Positions 1 to 11,409 of a DNA stretch of 64,000 bases are shown piece by piece (the first letter of the stretch is position 1; every line of letters begins with the position of its first letter). The translations under genes were made by a program, and so were the position numbers. A model generated the notes under the pieces. It was given only the letters and a program-made list of their open reading frames with translations, had not been told where the DNA came from and ran no database searches. Source of the stretch: Liolophura sinensis (taxonomy: Eukaryota > Mollusca > Polyplacophora > Chitonida > Chitonidae). The DNA lies in contig NC_088300.1 of the NCBI RefSeq assembly GCF_032854445.1, positions 23,605,608 to 23,669,607 of the forward strand. The letters run 5' to 3'.

Positions 1-590
1 GATCCACCTTCAATTCAGATGAAGACAAGATGTGTCCAAGGTATGGTACCTCTCGGCACTTCAGTTGAAACTTATTCTGATTCAGTTTAATGTTCTTTTC
101 ACGACACCTATCGAGGAAAGAAATCACCTTTCTGCCGTGATCCACATCTGCCTCTTCATTTGTGTCTCCAACACCAAAAACTAAAACATCATCATGAACT
201 ACTTTCACACCATGTAGACCTTCCAATGCCCCATTGAGTCCACGCTGGAACTCTTCAGACGCAGTAGAGATGCCAAACGGCATGCAAAGCCAACGGTATC
301 GTCCCCAAGGAGTTTCAAAAGTCGTTAGGTAGCTACTCTCTTCATCAAGTTGGACGTGCCAAAATCCATTCTTGGCGTCAGCGTGGCTAAAACATTTAGC
401 TTTGGCAAGTTCAGGTAGGAGGTCATCAAAAGTAGGGGTTGGGTAGTGGTTTCGTTTCAAAGCAGAGTTCAGAGGTTTCGGATCGATGCAAAGACAAACA
501 CGTCCATCCGGTTTGGAAACGACAACCAATGCTGATATCCAGTAACTGGTGTCAACGTCAAGATGTAACAGACCTTCCAGTTTTCCTTCT
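1..590 (-). pseudogene. Reverse transcriptase N-terminal half (pol), cut by window edge
   Basis: The minus-strand frame has no stop from about 590 to base 1. It reads through classic reverse transcriptase blocks: VVVSKPDGRVCLCIDPKPLN, then SHADAKNGFWHVQLDEES, then WLCMPFGIS, and the catalytic VVHDDVLVFG with both aspartates, followed by YLGHILS. This order matches Gypsy-type pol. The link from the protease is shorter than usual and changes frame, so some coding sequence seems to have been lost. RNase H and integrase would lie left of the window. Confidence 0.85.
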
Positions 591-604
591 CCTTGGAAAA
601 CATC

Positions 605-1135
605 TCAATAGGAAGACTTGATTTTATCCAAGGTCACCTCAAGCTGATTCCTTAGATTCACATCATTGCTCTTCTGATGAGCTAGCAGTATAATGTTCTC
701 GATCTGTACTGTTATAAGATTCATTTGTTGAACCGCTCTGGCTCCTAGCAGAGGTCTGTAGTCACCTTTTACGATTACAATTTCAACGCTGTACTTCCAA
801 CCATTCTTTGGGTTTTTCATGGAAATGCGGAGTTTTCCAACAGGCACAATCTCTGTCCCATTGAACAACATTACAAGGGTTGTTGTGGGTTTTTCCACTT
901 TCTTCAGTTTTCTGTCATGAAAGATTTCAGTGTAGAGATTCTCGGAGAGAATGTTGACTGTAGCTCCACAGTCTAACTGGAAAACGACAGTTTTACCATT
1001 CAAGACCATACGGCCAAAGATACGCTTTGGAAATCCTTTTCCATCAGAACCTGTCTGTTTTCCGTTTGAGTTTAGTGATAACACATATTCTTCCTCAACA
1101 TCAGACATGTCAGACACTTCTTCATCAGTATCCAC
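605..1135 (-). pseudogene. Retropepsin-like aspartic protease segment of pol
   Basis: This open frame of 176 codons carries the protease signature FQLDCGATVNIL about 55 residues in and the later LLGARAV motif. That is the usual order for a retroviral-type aspartic protease. The active-site triad reads D-C-G rather than the common D-S-G or D-T-G, which may reduce activity or may simply be decay. The frame stops at 605, just before the reverse transcriptase segment, which lies in another frame. The annotated start is only the first Met in the frame. In an intact element this would be part of a gag-pol polyprotein. Confidence 0.7.
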
Positions 1136-1139
1136 TTGA

Positions 1140-1691
1140 TGAATTTTATGCTGTTTCTGTTTGCCTTTGCTTGGACATTTAGATGAAAAGTCATTAACCT
1201 TTTCCGAGTATTGTTGTCACGAATTCCAACGACAGTTCTGTCCCTTATTAAGCTATCTTCTAGTTGTCCATAATTGCAGGTCTTTGCAAGCGTACGCACA
1301 ACAGCAACGTACGAGTCGAATATCTTCTGGTCTCTGCAATTAAAGCAGTAGGCCTACCTCTCATAAGTTTCATTTGTTTCACCGACACAAAATGTTTCAA
1401 ACTTCTGGAGGACAATATCTATATCCTGTTTATCCTCTTCCTGCGTGAAGGGTAAGCCATCAAAATGTCTAACGCATCGATGCCGATACATGTTAGCAGA
1501 GTAGCAGTCCTGTATTTATTTTCTGCATCACAAAGTCTAGTTGCGATTTCGTAGTTGTCCCACATCCGTCTTAATTTTTTCCAGTTTGCTGCCAAGTTTC
1601 CTTTAAGGTCCAGTTTGGTTGGCAGTGGAATGTTTGTAGGGACTTGTACATGGTGAGGGGCTTGCACATTGTTAGCTTGTTGCTCCGCCAT
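1140..1691 (-). pseudogene. Gag polyprotein remnant of the Gypsy-type element
   Basis: The frame opens with MAEQQANNVQAPHH at 1691. It shows the usual retrotransposon gag features: a W..WRRMWDNYEIA-like helix, then in other frames FETFCVGETNETYER and, near 1300-1200, LEDSLIRDRTVVGI. These are typical of the gag domain found with Gypsy elements. Continuity is lost near 1450-1420, where the frame shifts, and again near 1350, where a stop and a short insertion interrupt it. No zinc knuckle was recognised downstream. Gag packages the element RNA into particles. This copy cannot make a full protein. Confidence 0.75.
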
Positions 1692-2195
1692 TGTTTTCGA
1701 TTTACATTAACACAAGTTAGTGTGTCACATACAGGGCATCCGCAGAAATGGTACAGTATGCAGTAAACAGGAAATAAAACACAATGTCCCAGTGTTTCAT
1801 AAGAGTGCGCACAAATTGTCTCATACGCGACATCGTAGAAATGCAACTACAGCGCGAGGGCGAACTGTCCGAAACGGGCTACCATAGTTTTTTTTTTTTT
1901 CAGCATCAGGGTTAACAGTCAATTAGCGTGAATATTACCACAAATGTTCACAGAGTTCAGTGGTATTTTCCTTCAGAATTATCAGAGTTTATAACTGTCA
2001 CAGAGTTCATTCACAAAAAGTCACAGATTAGGCAAAATAGCGCGAATATTAGATCAGAAAGTCACTCACTATCTGTAAACATCACTCCCGACCAGTCGTG
2101 CCACCTGTACGATCAGCACACACAGAAAAATCACAAATATCAGTCGATAAGAAGCTTCAGATTCGCCGCACGGCTGGACGGGAACTCCATCCCAG

Positions 2196-2206
2196 TTCTG
2201 ACACCA
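2196..2206 (-). other. Primer-binding site of the LTR retrotransposon
   Basis: On the minus strand the sequence after the LTR is TGGTGTCAGAA, the complement of a tRNA 3' end ending CCA. It starts at the first base after the LTR. The match is of the type used by Gypsy elements primed by a leucine-type tRNA, but the tRNA identity is an inference. It fixes the inner LTR boundary at base 2207. Confidence 0.7.
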
Positions 2207-2412
2207 TGTTTTGTCATTTTAGATCGTCCGGGAGTTGGAAAAATCGAACAATGAACTTCTGTTTGAGCGAACGAAACAACTCTTTACCCAGGATAACATC
2301 AGAACCCCCAATCCAGGTCCTGAACTGTAGGGCCAGGGGAGTATGTTAAAACTATACTTACTGGAAACGGACTTTAGACCATTTACGTCACAATTATGAA
2401 GATGTCCTAACA
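2207..2412 (-). repeat. Putative 5' LTR of the Gypsy-type element
   Basis: A 206-bp segment begins TGTTAGGA and ends AAAACA on the minus strand, so it has the expected TGTT/AACA inverted ends. It lies directly against the primer-binding site, as a 5' LTR should. The outer boundary is inferred from the terminal motif only. The partner LTR and target-site duplication are outside the window and cannot be compared. No clear polyadenylation signal was seen inside it. Confidence 0.65.
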
Positions 2413-2826
2413 TCAAAATAGAATTACTTCACGTTGATTTTTCTCTAACTATTATAAAGATGTTTTATGTGAGATCTTTCGCTTTCATGCACATGAGTAA
2501 AGTTGTCAAGAATTTTTTTTCGGTGTATAGAAAGTGTTGTGTGACGTCAACCTGGTACATAAAACCACTTATATGATAAAAAATTTTTGACTATTTTATT
2601 CAGTGAATAGAAAGTCTGAAAACATTTTCTTTCTACTGATGATAACTATCATTTTTATGTTTTCTTTCCATTTAGATATTTTGTCTCCTCACGTATATTA
2701 TAGTCATTTTCTGTCCGACAGATGCAATGGATTTAAGTTATCCTTCATTTGAATTTCATCAGAATCTGCAATCACATACGAATAATATGGGCTTTAAAGG
2801 GTTAACATCAGAGATAGCCTGTCCCA
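2413..2826. other. A+T-rich intergenic DNA, nothing recognised
   Basis: No long open frame, repeat or motif was recognised between the LTR and the hairpin element. Confidence 0.5.
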
Positions 2827-2963
2827 GGTCCAGTTTCACAAAGCGGCGTACGACATTTCTAATCGTACATTTGTCGCACAATATTTCATAGGTCATTATT
2901 ACCGTACTAGTGACCTATATGCGCGATTATCGTACATGTACGACATCTTTGTGAAACTGTACC
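2827..2963. mobile_element. MITE-like hairpin element with 17-bp terminal inverted repeats
   Basis: The left end GGTCCAGTTTCACAAAG and the right end, whose complement is GGTACAGTTTCACAAAG, match at 16 of 17 bases. The interior is also largely palindromic (for example TCGTACATTTGTCG against CGTACATGTACGA, and ATAGGTCA against TGACCTAT), so the 137-bp segment could fold back on itself. This is the shape of a non-autonomous DNA transposon. No transposase is present and no clear target-site duplication was found, so the superfamily is unknown. Confidence 0.7.
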
Positions 2964-4782
2964 AAGCTCTTTCGTCACAAATTAGCAATAACTAAGCAAA
3001 ATGAGTTTTACCGGTTTCATGTAATCCCACTGGCCGCTGTATAACGAATTATGAGGTTAAACTTAATTAAAGACGAAGGCTAGAATATGACTATAAGAAC
3101 CTCTACGACAACAAAGACTGCCCAATACACAATGATCTTGTACGGATTCAGGACGAAGTTACGATGTTAGACTGGCGTTACAAGTTGAATAAGGGACGCA
3201 ACTCTTGGGAACGTCTCCATCCCTGAGCTCGTAAGATAGTGTATGATACATTCAGCAGTGATGTATGCATAAGCGGTATAATGCTGGAAGTTGTGAGTGT
3301 TTCTTTTCTTTCGCTGCAAACTTTCTGTGGACAAATCGTGCTCTTTTAGGCGTTGTGTTGTTTTAGATGATGTAATTATCACTGCTATAAGATATCCTAT
3401 TTTGCAATTTAAGAAATGCAAAAATAAACCACCATGCTTTTTTTACTCATATTCACCTTCCACGCATTGATTTAGCTTCCCTAATGCTGGCAATATCATG
3501 CCACCTGTTATGTGTGTGCTGTATATCCTAGTTTCTACGAATCTTATCGTATAGAACTTGATGTTGTGAACTAACCCTATAAAAGTCAGTGTGTTTTCAT
3601 TAAAAACTTTGCGTTTTGAATTTTTCAGTTTGGGAAACATTCTTCAGTTTACGTCATTAAAGTAATTTAGAAATTAATTTCCACATTTACAATTGCGGGA
3701 TGAAACACGTATACGTATCCACACGTATGGAATTATTGTAACTTTGTTCAACGGTTCCATACCACTACCACGTGTATGAAATCTTACCTTATTGAAGTTG
3801 CCCAATATAATTTTTGTTCCCACTGCAAAAACAATGTCAATATTGTTTTTTTTGACGTACTGTCAAGGTTCATGACAGAATGAAGTTAAAATTGAAAGCC
3901 CGCAAGCCTAATACCGGGTGTGTCCATCTTGCCGCCGGACGTACAAACCAGCGACAATCGTGACTCGCTGATACCATTTCTGATATTGGGCACGTGCTGC
4001 AATCGTGTTTCTGTGATTTGATGCACCTTAGTTTGTTGCGGAAGTACATTTATAATCTCATTCGTTGGCATTTTTTAACTTCCGACTGACTGAGGTTAAA
4101 ATGTGTATTATTTTTTGTTCTATAGAATTCATGATTTTGACTTAGGCTAATACTTCTGGGTAGAAGAAAAGGAATCATTAGGAATTCAAATGTCTAGAAT
4201 TTTCTGTAAATATTTTGATCGAATCGTGACTGTTTATTAACATTTCATTCATTAACACTGTGTACATATTTGTTTGTCAGCATTCTTTCCCGACATTGGA
4301 AGCAATCGGTTTGTATCTGATGCTAGCAGTTGTTTGTATTTACTCATCTTAGAAAAGAACAGTAAAAAAACACGTCTGCTAAACGAGAACCGTGCGTGAC
4401 ACAGCATGTACATTGATTGATGCCATGAATTTGAGGGGAACTGATCTATTCAAACAACGGTCTGCGGTTTTGTCCTGGTACGTAATCAGCCAGATAAACA
4501 AAGCTTTTATATTCCACGCCGTACACGCTTTCCATAGACGGATCTTCGATCTCCCTCGAGCTCATTCAAGAAGAGTGCACACCGTATTCCCATGGTACCA
4601 AAATAGATAGGGTAATTATCTGTGACGCCGTGTCTTGATAAGAAGTAACCTCTTGTTGCAAATCCGTTTGTAAAAGAAGGATTGAATTTATTTCAATATT
4701 GTCCTCTTTGGAAGTTGTATGTTAAGAGTCCAACTATATAGACAAGGGTATATACATGTAGCTGATACGTCCTCATAGGAGA
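2964..4782. other. Intergenic DNA, nothing recognised
   Basis: There are several open frames under 90 codons on both strands, none with a recognisable motif. Composition is A+T-rich with short A and T runs. I see no tandem repeat or mobile-element signature. Confidence 0.4.
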
Positions 4783-5039
4783 GGGGACCGAGGGGGGTTA
4801 GCACGCCATTGCAGGGAAATGACCCATGAGCCTCCCACCAATGCGGTCGCTATGAATCCAAGCTCAGCTCATGCTGGCTTCTTCTTCGGTCGTACGTGGA
4901 AAGATCTGCAAGCAACCTGCGGATCGTCGTGGCTTTCCGCCGGGTTCTGCCCGGTTTCCTCACACAATCATGCTGGTCACCGCCGTATAAGTGAAATATT
5001 CTGAGTACGGCGTAAAACACCAGTAAAATAAATAAATAA
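4783..5039 (+). mobile_element. tRNA-derived SINE, near full length
   Basis: From 5' to 3' the segment has a degenerate tRNA-like head (GGTTAGCACGCC), the CACCAATGCGGTCGC block, the conserved centre with CAACCTGCGGATCGTCG and TCTGCCCGGTTTCCTC, the end block AAGTGAAATATTCTGAGTA, and an AATAAATAAATA tail. The head lacks part of the box A region relative to the better copy at 38.74 kb. SINEs are copied by a partner LINE. None is seen here. Confidence 0.85.
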
Positions 5040-5089
5040 CCATGTAGATGTTTCAGATATTAGGGACGGTTTAGGTATCTATTCGTTGA

Positions 5090-6150
5090 ACAGACATTCA
5101 TGTACCAGTCGCCAACCAAAGTGACCAACAATCGCAAGACAAAAACTCCAAAACCGCGTTAAACGCAAGCTACCAAATAACTAAAAAAGGTATATAAGAA
5201 AAGAAATTAGCACAAATTAATGCAATGTGAAACAGTCACTGTTTTTAATTTCGAATGAAAGACGCAAACAATATTCTATGGCCTTGAGCTGTATGTCAAG
5301 CAGAAATATGGTCTATGTCTTTTAGTCAGCTATATTCAGCTATCTGTAAAATTTGGTCAGTGACACGTAACTACACAAGCTCTACACATCGGTATGTTGA
5401 AAATTCATATCCTTGTAAAGAAAATCCGTAATGTTAAATTGCATAAGCACAGTTTCAACACCTAGTACTGATTGTCTCGGGTGACGTCATAATTATTACA
5501 AAAAAAAAACAAGTGGCATGATGGGGAATGGGAGTGCGGTATGTTTTCATGAAAAGTGACACCAGTTACAGTAGCTCCCATCGAATTCACCTAAACCCTG
5601 TTTCTAATACTGCCATATTTGAAATTATTTACAGGTTTTGGTATAATATGACCCTAATAAATGAATTATATTTTATATCTTGTAGTATATTATTTGAAGG
5701 CACAATGGTTTTAGAGTTGCATGTCAGGAAATTCTGTAATAAAAATAAAAAAAGTTTTGTCGATTCGCCGAGACAGTAGCAAAGGTTGTGATACTGGATG
5801 CGGTTTGTCCTAACCGCACGATGGTGGACCTGTTGTTAAACAAATTACACTCCACGCCAATTGTCCAGCCTGCCACTTGTTTCTGAATAATTATGACTTC
5901 ACCCCAGGCAGTGAGCTATTGTTGACGAAAGAGGGCTTATGGAATTAACATTATGAATTAGAAAAAATATTCGAACTTCATTATCTTTGCAAAGACATGA
6001 ACGTCCAACATATGAATGTGTAGAGCTTGGGTTGTTACGTGTCACTGATTAAGAGCCATTTTGGTAGCGAGTATGACCGAGTTTACAGACAGCTGAATAT
6101 AGCCGACTCGATTAAAAGAAATAGGCTATAGACACAATTATGAAGTACAG
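5090..6150. repeat. Family E element with inverted arms (about 5.3-5.42 and 5.99-6.14 kb)
   Basis: The left arm includes CAGCTATATTCAGCTATCTG, CAGTGACACGTAACTAC and AAGCTCTACACAT in that order. The complement of 5990-6140 has CAGCTGTCTGTAAACTCGG, CAGTGACACGTAACAACCC and AAGCTCTACACATTCATATG in the same order. The two arms are therefore inverted copies separated by about 600 bp. Another copy lies at 22.4-22.64 kb (minus) and a weaker one near 61.27-61.56 kb. This could be a foldback element or two insertions in opposite orientation. No coding capacity was recognised. Confidence 0.5.
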
Positions 6151-6691
6151 CGGCCATAGAAGACAGTCACGGCCTAATGTTGTTTCGTTTGTTCGCTATA
6201 GGCCCAAACGTCAAATTCAACATTATTAGGTCTCGTCAGAGCAGCCAATTCCCAGTGGCTATGTACTATTTTTACCACTACATCACTGGTGCACGACCAA
6301 ACATCACGACGAAACACGCCCCCAGAAGACATGAGATATCCTGACCCAGGACTGAGCCGAACAGCGCTAACCTTACTCCTCAGTCTCAGCGCCAAGCCGC
6401 GAAGTACCCAGACTAAAAATGTTAACTGGACATTTTAACGTCTCAGTTACCCTCAACGCTCGCGATATTAACTTCCATGCTTATCAAATGTCTGCGATAT
6501 TGTGTTTCACGGATAAAGATGGTCCAGATAGAGTAGAAGGACCGTCGCCTAGGTCTTTAAGACCAAATAAGACTTAAGATTGGCACGAAGTCATGTTTTA
6601 GACTGGTCATTCATAAGACCAAAGCACGAGTGTTCTGACAATTTGAAATCCGTTTTTAAACAGATGTGGGTCTAAGTTTTATTACACAGTT
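6151..6691. other. Intergenic DNA, nothing recognised
   Basis: No motif, repeat or plausible exon was recognised. A 73-codon minus-strand frame at 6174-6395 has no recognisable features. Confidence 0.35.
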
Positions 6692-7350
6692 AAGGATCGC
6701 AGAGTGGTATTCCAAGCTGAGGATGTTGTAGAGTAACATTCTATAAGTGAGGACGTCAGAGTAGCCTAGTATTCTACAAGTGAGGATGTTAAAGTCCATA
6801 ACAGAAGATGTTATAGAGGTATTCTGCAAGTAAGGCCGTTAGGGTAGCATTCTACAAGTGAGGATGTTATACAGTAGCATTCTACAAGTGAGGATGCTAG
6901 AGTGGTTTTCTACAAGTGAGGATGTTAGCGTGGTATTCCATAAGAGATGATGTTAAAGGGGTATTCTAAAAGTGAGGATGTTAGAGTAGCATTCTACAGG
7001 AGAGGATGTTAGAGTGGTATTCCATAAGAGATGATGTTAAAAGGGTATTCATAAGTGAAATATTTTTGTAAAACACCAATCAAATAAATAAATAAATAAA
7101 TAAAAGGACATTCTTAAAGAGATAATGTTACAGTAGCATTCTACAAGAGAGGATGTTAGAGTGGTATTTCATAAGAGACGATGTTAAAGGGGTATTCCAG
7201 AAGTGAGGATGTTAGAGTGGTACTATACAAGAGAGGGTATTAGAGTGGTATTGCATCAGAGAGAATGTTAGAGTAGTATTCATAGCTGAAGATGTTGGGA
7301 TTTTATTTAAAAGAGTAGATGTTAGAGTGGTATTTTACAATAGAAGGTGC
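6692..7350. repeat. 28-bp minisatellite, about 21 diverged copies
   Basis: The unit is close to GAGGATGTTAGAGTAGCATT followed by CTACAAGT. Copies vary at the GTAG/GTGG and CTACAAG/CATAAG positions, and a few have lost several bases. The array is interrupted near 7050-7104 by the 3' end of a SINE. Confidence 0.85.
7050..7104 (+). mobile_element. SINE 3' end inside the 28-bp minisatellite
   Basis: ATAAGTGAAATATTTTTGTA, AAACACCAATCAAATAAATA and further AAATA units match the last 55 bases of the SINE family. Everything 5' of this point is missing. The junction falls where the array's ATAAGTGA resembles the SINE's ATAAGTGA, so the fragment could mark microhomology-driven exchange or a heavily truncated insertion. 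Confidence 0.8.
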
Positions 7351-8399
7351 TAGATTAGTTGACAATACCCAGATATCTAGAGGAAGTCTGCCCGTTGAGA
7401 TAGGTAGATACATGCAGTAAGTATCAGACATGAATGGTTATACAACAATCTAAACCATAATTTACCATGGTGAGTGGAAGAAAGTTTATATGGGCGACTC
7501 TTATAACATTTAGTGCTTAAAGTATCTCTATTCAGCCTGGCAGACGTCTCTAGACACACTTTACCTAAAATCTTGGTCCGCTATAGTTCTGAAATGTATG
7601 CCAAATTTCCCAGGCGTCGAGGCCATGTTAAACACGTCCCCTGGCTTTTATGTGGAGTATTTATGACGTGACTCTAAATACACAGATTGATCCTTCGAAA
7701 AAGATTTCTGCAGATGGTTCCTGACCCTTTAATGGGGTTAAATCTAGACAGCCCTGAGGCCGGGGAGGTATGATGTGTCTTCAGGGGAAAAGATTTGCTT
7801 ATCTCGAACCACACGTGAAACAGCTTGGACAGATTTCTCACCCGAAAATTGTTAGCACACTTTGTTGTTACTGTGGAGGGAAAAATGGCATCTGTTAACA
7901 GATGTCGGTAAAATGGCGACACATATATCGGAAGATGAATTTTGTAAGCATGTCCTGAGAATGTCCCCAGTGAAGAACATTCGTAATACTCTTTAGAATC
8001 TTTGTTTTTCTTTCTCCAGTGTTTCCAAAAATTCCCACAAAAGAAAACAAAAAAAACAAAAAAAAACACAGGTTAATCCACAACGATTATGAAGGCTAGA
8101 TATCGATTGGTGGTGTATTATCGTTGCGAATACCACCTTGCGAATAGGCGATACGTTCCATCCACGTTTAAGTCTACTGATTTTATCTGTGTTTCTTGTC
8201 ATGAATATGGTGGGTCATATTGATGGAGAACAGGGACAGGAAATCGGAAATACGGGGAAATGTCCCGGCCATAAGGTCCACGCCAGACCCGAGGTATGAT
8301 TTGCAAGATTATTGGTGCTGTGAGTAGACTGTGTGGTAAAATGTTAATAATGTCACATTCTCTATGCAAATTCTTATGTTCCGTTCCTACACAAACATG
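7351..8399. other. Intergenic DNA, nothing recognised
   Basis: Minus-strand frames between 7674 and 8202 contain a low-complexity run of F residues from an A-rich stretch (8036-8068). They are not credible proteins. Confidence 0.35.
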
Positions 8400-9610
8400 C
8401 CAAAGAGAGTCTACGATGGGCCTGTTCAGATCAAAGCGTTACAAATATTTTGTGCAGAATTTTCCCCACAGTCGATACTTGTTATCGATTTCTTTGAAAA
8501 CCAATCTTCCCTTTGCCCTTTGTCTGCATGGTCTGGGTCACCAAACCTAATTATAATGTTTGATATATTGCAATGGCACAACGTGTATTCCACAAGATAC
8601 AAATATATATCTATTATATCAAAGGTTAAGGAAAGGGCTAACTTTCTAAACACTTAACGGCGTGTTTCCTCAACTATTAACCTTATTTACCAGGTTCACT
8701 CTTTACAACTGCAGTGTAAATCAGTGTAGCATTACTCTATAGGCTTTTGGGGAAGCAAGTTTAATTCTGTTGTCATTATATCTTAACTGGTATATCACTG
8801 GGTACACAGTGTTTCAGGATGGCTCCCTCTACATAGTAATCCATTCAAGGGCAATTTTTTCCAACAGAATAAGCCATGTATTAATCCCATGGCGCCATGC
8901 TGTCAGTAATAGGTATGATTATACAGCGATTCCTGGAAACGATAGACACCAAATACTATCTTCGAAAGAGATTATATGTATTACATCCTTTTGAGATAAG
9001 TTAAACTGACGGAATGATAAATTTTATCTCTTGTGCGTACGATAATACTATCCAGCCATTTTCATTCGGCCAGTATGAAAATAACCCACATATCCATGTA
9101 TATAGTTTTTATCATGAAGTGGAAACATATATCACAGACAAACGGCTGTTTCCACAAATGCCGGGCTGTATTTTTGTATTGGTTAGTTGGCAGCCGAAGG
9201 TTTACTCCTGACTGCGCAATGTTTATATTGACATAGATATGATATTACCCATACATTCACAGAAAATATCTTCGTGTGGATCAATCTATCCGTTCATGTA
9301 CATGTAAATTCATTCGTCACACAGTTATCTCCAAGATTCACCTTGGTTCATATGTTCTCCAGGCCTTGGTAGCAATAAGCAATCACCAGCGCTTACTGAG
9401 TTGGCTTTTCGTGCAAATATGTGTAGAAGAAGTCATTTGTATAAGTTCAATACTTGTTAATGATCGATGGATATATAAGTTTAAAACTCTCGAGTACGGC
9501 ATTAAAAACCATCAAAATAAACCGATAAATCGTCAAACACTTTATCCTCCGATCCCATGCATTGCGTTATATCATATATTATGCACCTATTCTTATCGGT
9601 GTTGCTGAAA
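8400..9610 (+). repeat. Segment C copy 1 (paralogous to 18.61-19.87 kb)
   Basis: Matching blocks occur in the same order and orientation in both regions. They include TTATCGATTTC, TATGATTATACAGCG (8912 and 19142), ATTCACAGAAAATATC (9256 and 19427), TCTATCCGTTCATGT and TTCATATGTTCTCCA. Spacing is broadly kept, with small insertions and deletions. Both copies contain a SINE end at the same place, so that SINE was there before the duplication. No conserved frame was found, so this is a duplicated non-coding segment or an unrecognised mobile element. Confidence 0.65.
9462..9530 (+). mobile_element. SINE 3' remnant in segment C copy 1
   Basis: TATATAAGTTTAAAACTCTC, GAGTACGGCATTAAAAACC and ATCAAAATAAACCG are a diverged form of the SINE 3' end. 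The same remnant lies at the matching place in the other C copy, ending near 19770. Confidence 0.6.
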
Positions 9611-10167
9611 TCTACAACCCCTAAAATATATCAAATACCTGTAGCCAATTTAAATGATTGGTAAGATTGTTTGACTGATTGGAACACCGGGTTAAATTTT
9701 TTTCACTTTAAAGACAGCTATCAGGTTTAACAGGGTAAATCACCTACTTTTCCGTGTTACCTGACAAATCTCCTTAGAGGCAGCAACATCCAAAACGCTC
9801 GACATCACCTGTCATACGCATGGTGGTCTCGGCGAGGGAGAGCTTTAACCACCTGAACTAGCAGAACCCTGTTGATTAGAATTCCTGCTTCGTGATCAGA
9901 AAGCTGTCTTAGACTTAAAACTGGCTTATTCTTTACCTAAAAACAGTTATCGTCGCTAAAGTTTTGTACATATCATAGGTAGTGAGCGACGCATGAGCTG
10001 TAAGGAGCATATCTGACTAGCTGTCATTAACACGCCCTTTCTTTACATCCCATCGTTTGCAAAAATGACACATTGCATTTATTCGATTGACAAGACAACA
10101 TAAAGATGCTTGAAAGAACCAGAGCCCATTGTTGCCACATTAGATCGTCTCGCAGCATCCGACAGCG
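9611..10167. other. Intergenic DNA, nothing firm
   Basis: There is a weak resemblance to the second SINE-like family near 9830-9960 (CTTAAAACTGGCTTATT), too diverged to call. Confidence 0.3.
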
Positions 10168-10368
10168 TCTGTTATTAATGGTCGCAGGCTCGAAGCCAGC
10201 TCTGGTGAGGTAAGTTGCAGCTTTATGTCAGGTGTGTTTTGAAGCAACTGGAGAAGGGCTGCAGCGTACTCCCGTCGCTCCGGTCCTCCATCCATAAACG
10301 TAATCTTCGTCCCAAAACTGCGCTCTCCATCAAATCAAAAAATCAAAACATCAATAAATAAAGCAAAG
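10168..10368 (+). mobile_element. Second SINE-like family, copy 1
   Basis: The segment has a tRNA-like GGTCGCAGGCTCGAAGCCAG stretch, which resembles a box B. A body follows with GAGAAGGGCTGC, TCCTCCATCCATAAACGTAA and TCGTCCC, and then an A-rich AATC/AATAAATA tail. The complement of 30.17-30.34 kb has the body blocks in the same order (GAGAAGGGTGGC, CTCCTCCACCCGTAAACCTG, GCGTCCC) and a similar AATAAATA tail. Two copies of one short tailed element fit a SINE. No consensus or database check was possible. Confidence 0.45.
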
Positions 10369-11409
10369 GAATTAAAAATAATGCATTTGAAGACTGCTAA
10401 AACTTTTAAAGTTTTATTGTGTGTCTGTATATGTATCATCTGTATTGTATATATACAATGATTTTTTCTGACACTTGTGGGTGATCCATTTTCACTGTCT
10501 AAAATAAAAATGAATAATTATGAATGTAGAAATCCTCACACTACACACAAATAGAAAATACTTATCCATATCCCTGCATAACAGTTTCCGTAACGTTGCT
10601 GACGGACAAATAGACAGACAACCAGACACAAATAAAGGCCGACAAAAATAGCCTTTTGCAAGGAGAGGTAATCAAGAAGATAAATACGACACATACTCTA
10701 TGTCAGCAAATTATAGTGTAATCTGATTTATGGTTCAACTCATGGTTTTCAAATTTCACATCTAGCTGGTTTTAGTCTTTGAAGCGAATCCTTTAGCAAA
10801 TCACACTTCGTGAAAGCTGCTAATTGGCTACAGACACAGCATCTACTTTAGACAGGAGGCAAAAAGTTGTTAAAAGATTGGCTTCCACCTGACCGTTCTA
10901 TTTGTATATGCCTTTGATCATGGTGAACCTCCCGTTCATCTTAGAGTTAGGCCAGTTTTTCAGCAGCTGTCGAATGGTCTTCACGTAGTCCACACTCGCC
11001 TGACGACAACCGTGCAGGATTTTGTGTCCCATGACAGACAGAACCCATGTCAGACACAATTGCTGTCACTACGTGGACGGAGTGAAATCGCCGGCGTGTT
11101 TCTTCGCTAGTGTCGGACATGTTTGATACAAGTGAATTCCGAAGTGGACAAGATCACCTGCGAAAAAACGCCGTTGCTTGTGCGGATACACTAGGCGAAT
11201 CTTTAGAAATTCCCAAAGTACGCCTGTATGAGCATAAAGAATCCGCCTAGTGTATCCGTGGCTTAAGAAGAGGTCAACGGTACCTATTTATTCCCTGGAG
11301 ACCTCTTCCCTTTCGCCAACATGAAATATGTCACAAGTGGGAGAGTTCGACATTAAGTCGCGTAAGGTCAGGGGTTTACAGTGAGAACTTCAGATAGCTC
11401 CACTCTTAA
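10369..11409. other. Intergenic DNA, nothing recognised
   Basis: A+T-rich with no credible coding frame. I see no tandem repeat. Confidence 0.35.

Larger units (their letters stand above)
1..2412 (-). mobile_element. Ty3/Gypsy-type LTR retrotransposon, 5' portion, decayed
   Basis: Read on the minus strand, the order is LTR, tRNA primer site, untranslated leader, gag, aspartic protease and reverse transcriptase. This is the 5' half of a Gypsy-type element. The element runs off the left edge of the window, so the rest of pol and the 3' LTR are not visible. Gag is broken by frame changes and a stop, so this copy is not expected to be autonomous. The name rests on gag and RT motifs read by eye. 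The exact clade is not determined. Confidence 0.85.

Noticed and set aside
4783-5039. tRNA gene in the SINE head (also at 38.9, 21.75 and 35.4 kb)
   Set aside because: The heads lack a complete cloverleaf and are joined to the SINE body. They are ancestral promoters of the element, not tRNA genes.
6692-7350. Telomere or centromere satellite
   Set aside because: No TTAGGG arrays and no 100-200 bp satellite monomers in megabase-type uniformity. All arrays are short to medium minisatellites in ordinary DNA.
7674-8202. Membrane-protein-like minus-strand frames rich in F
   Set aside because: The phenylalanine run comes from an A-rich tract. The three overlapping frames there are mutually exclusive and have no other features.
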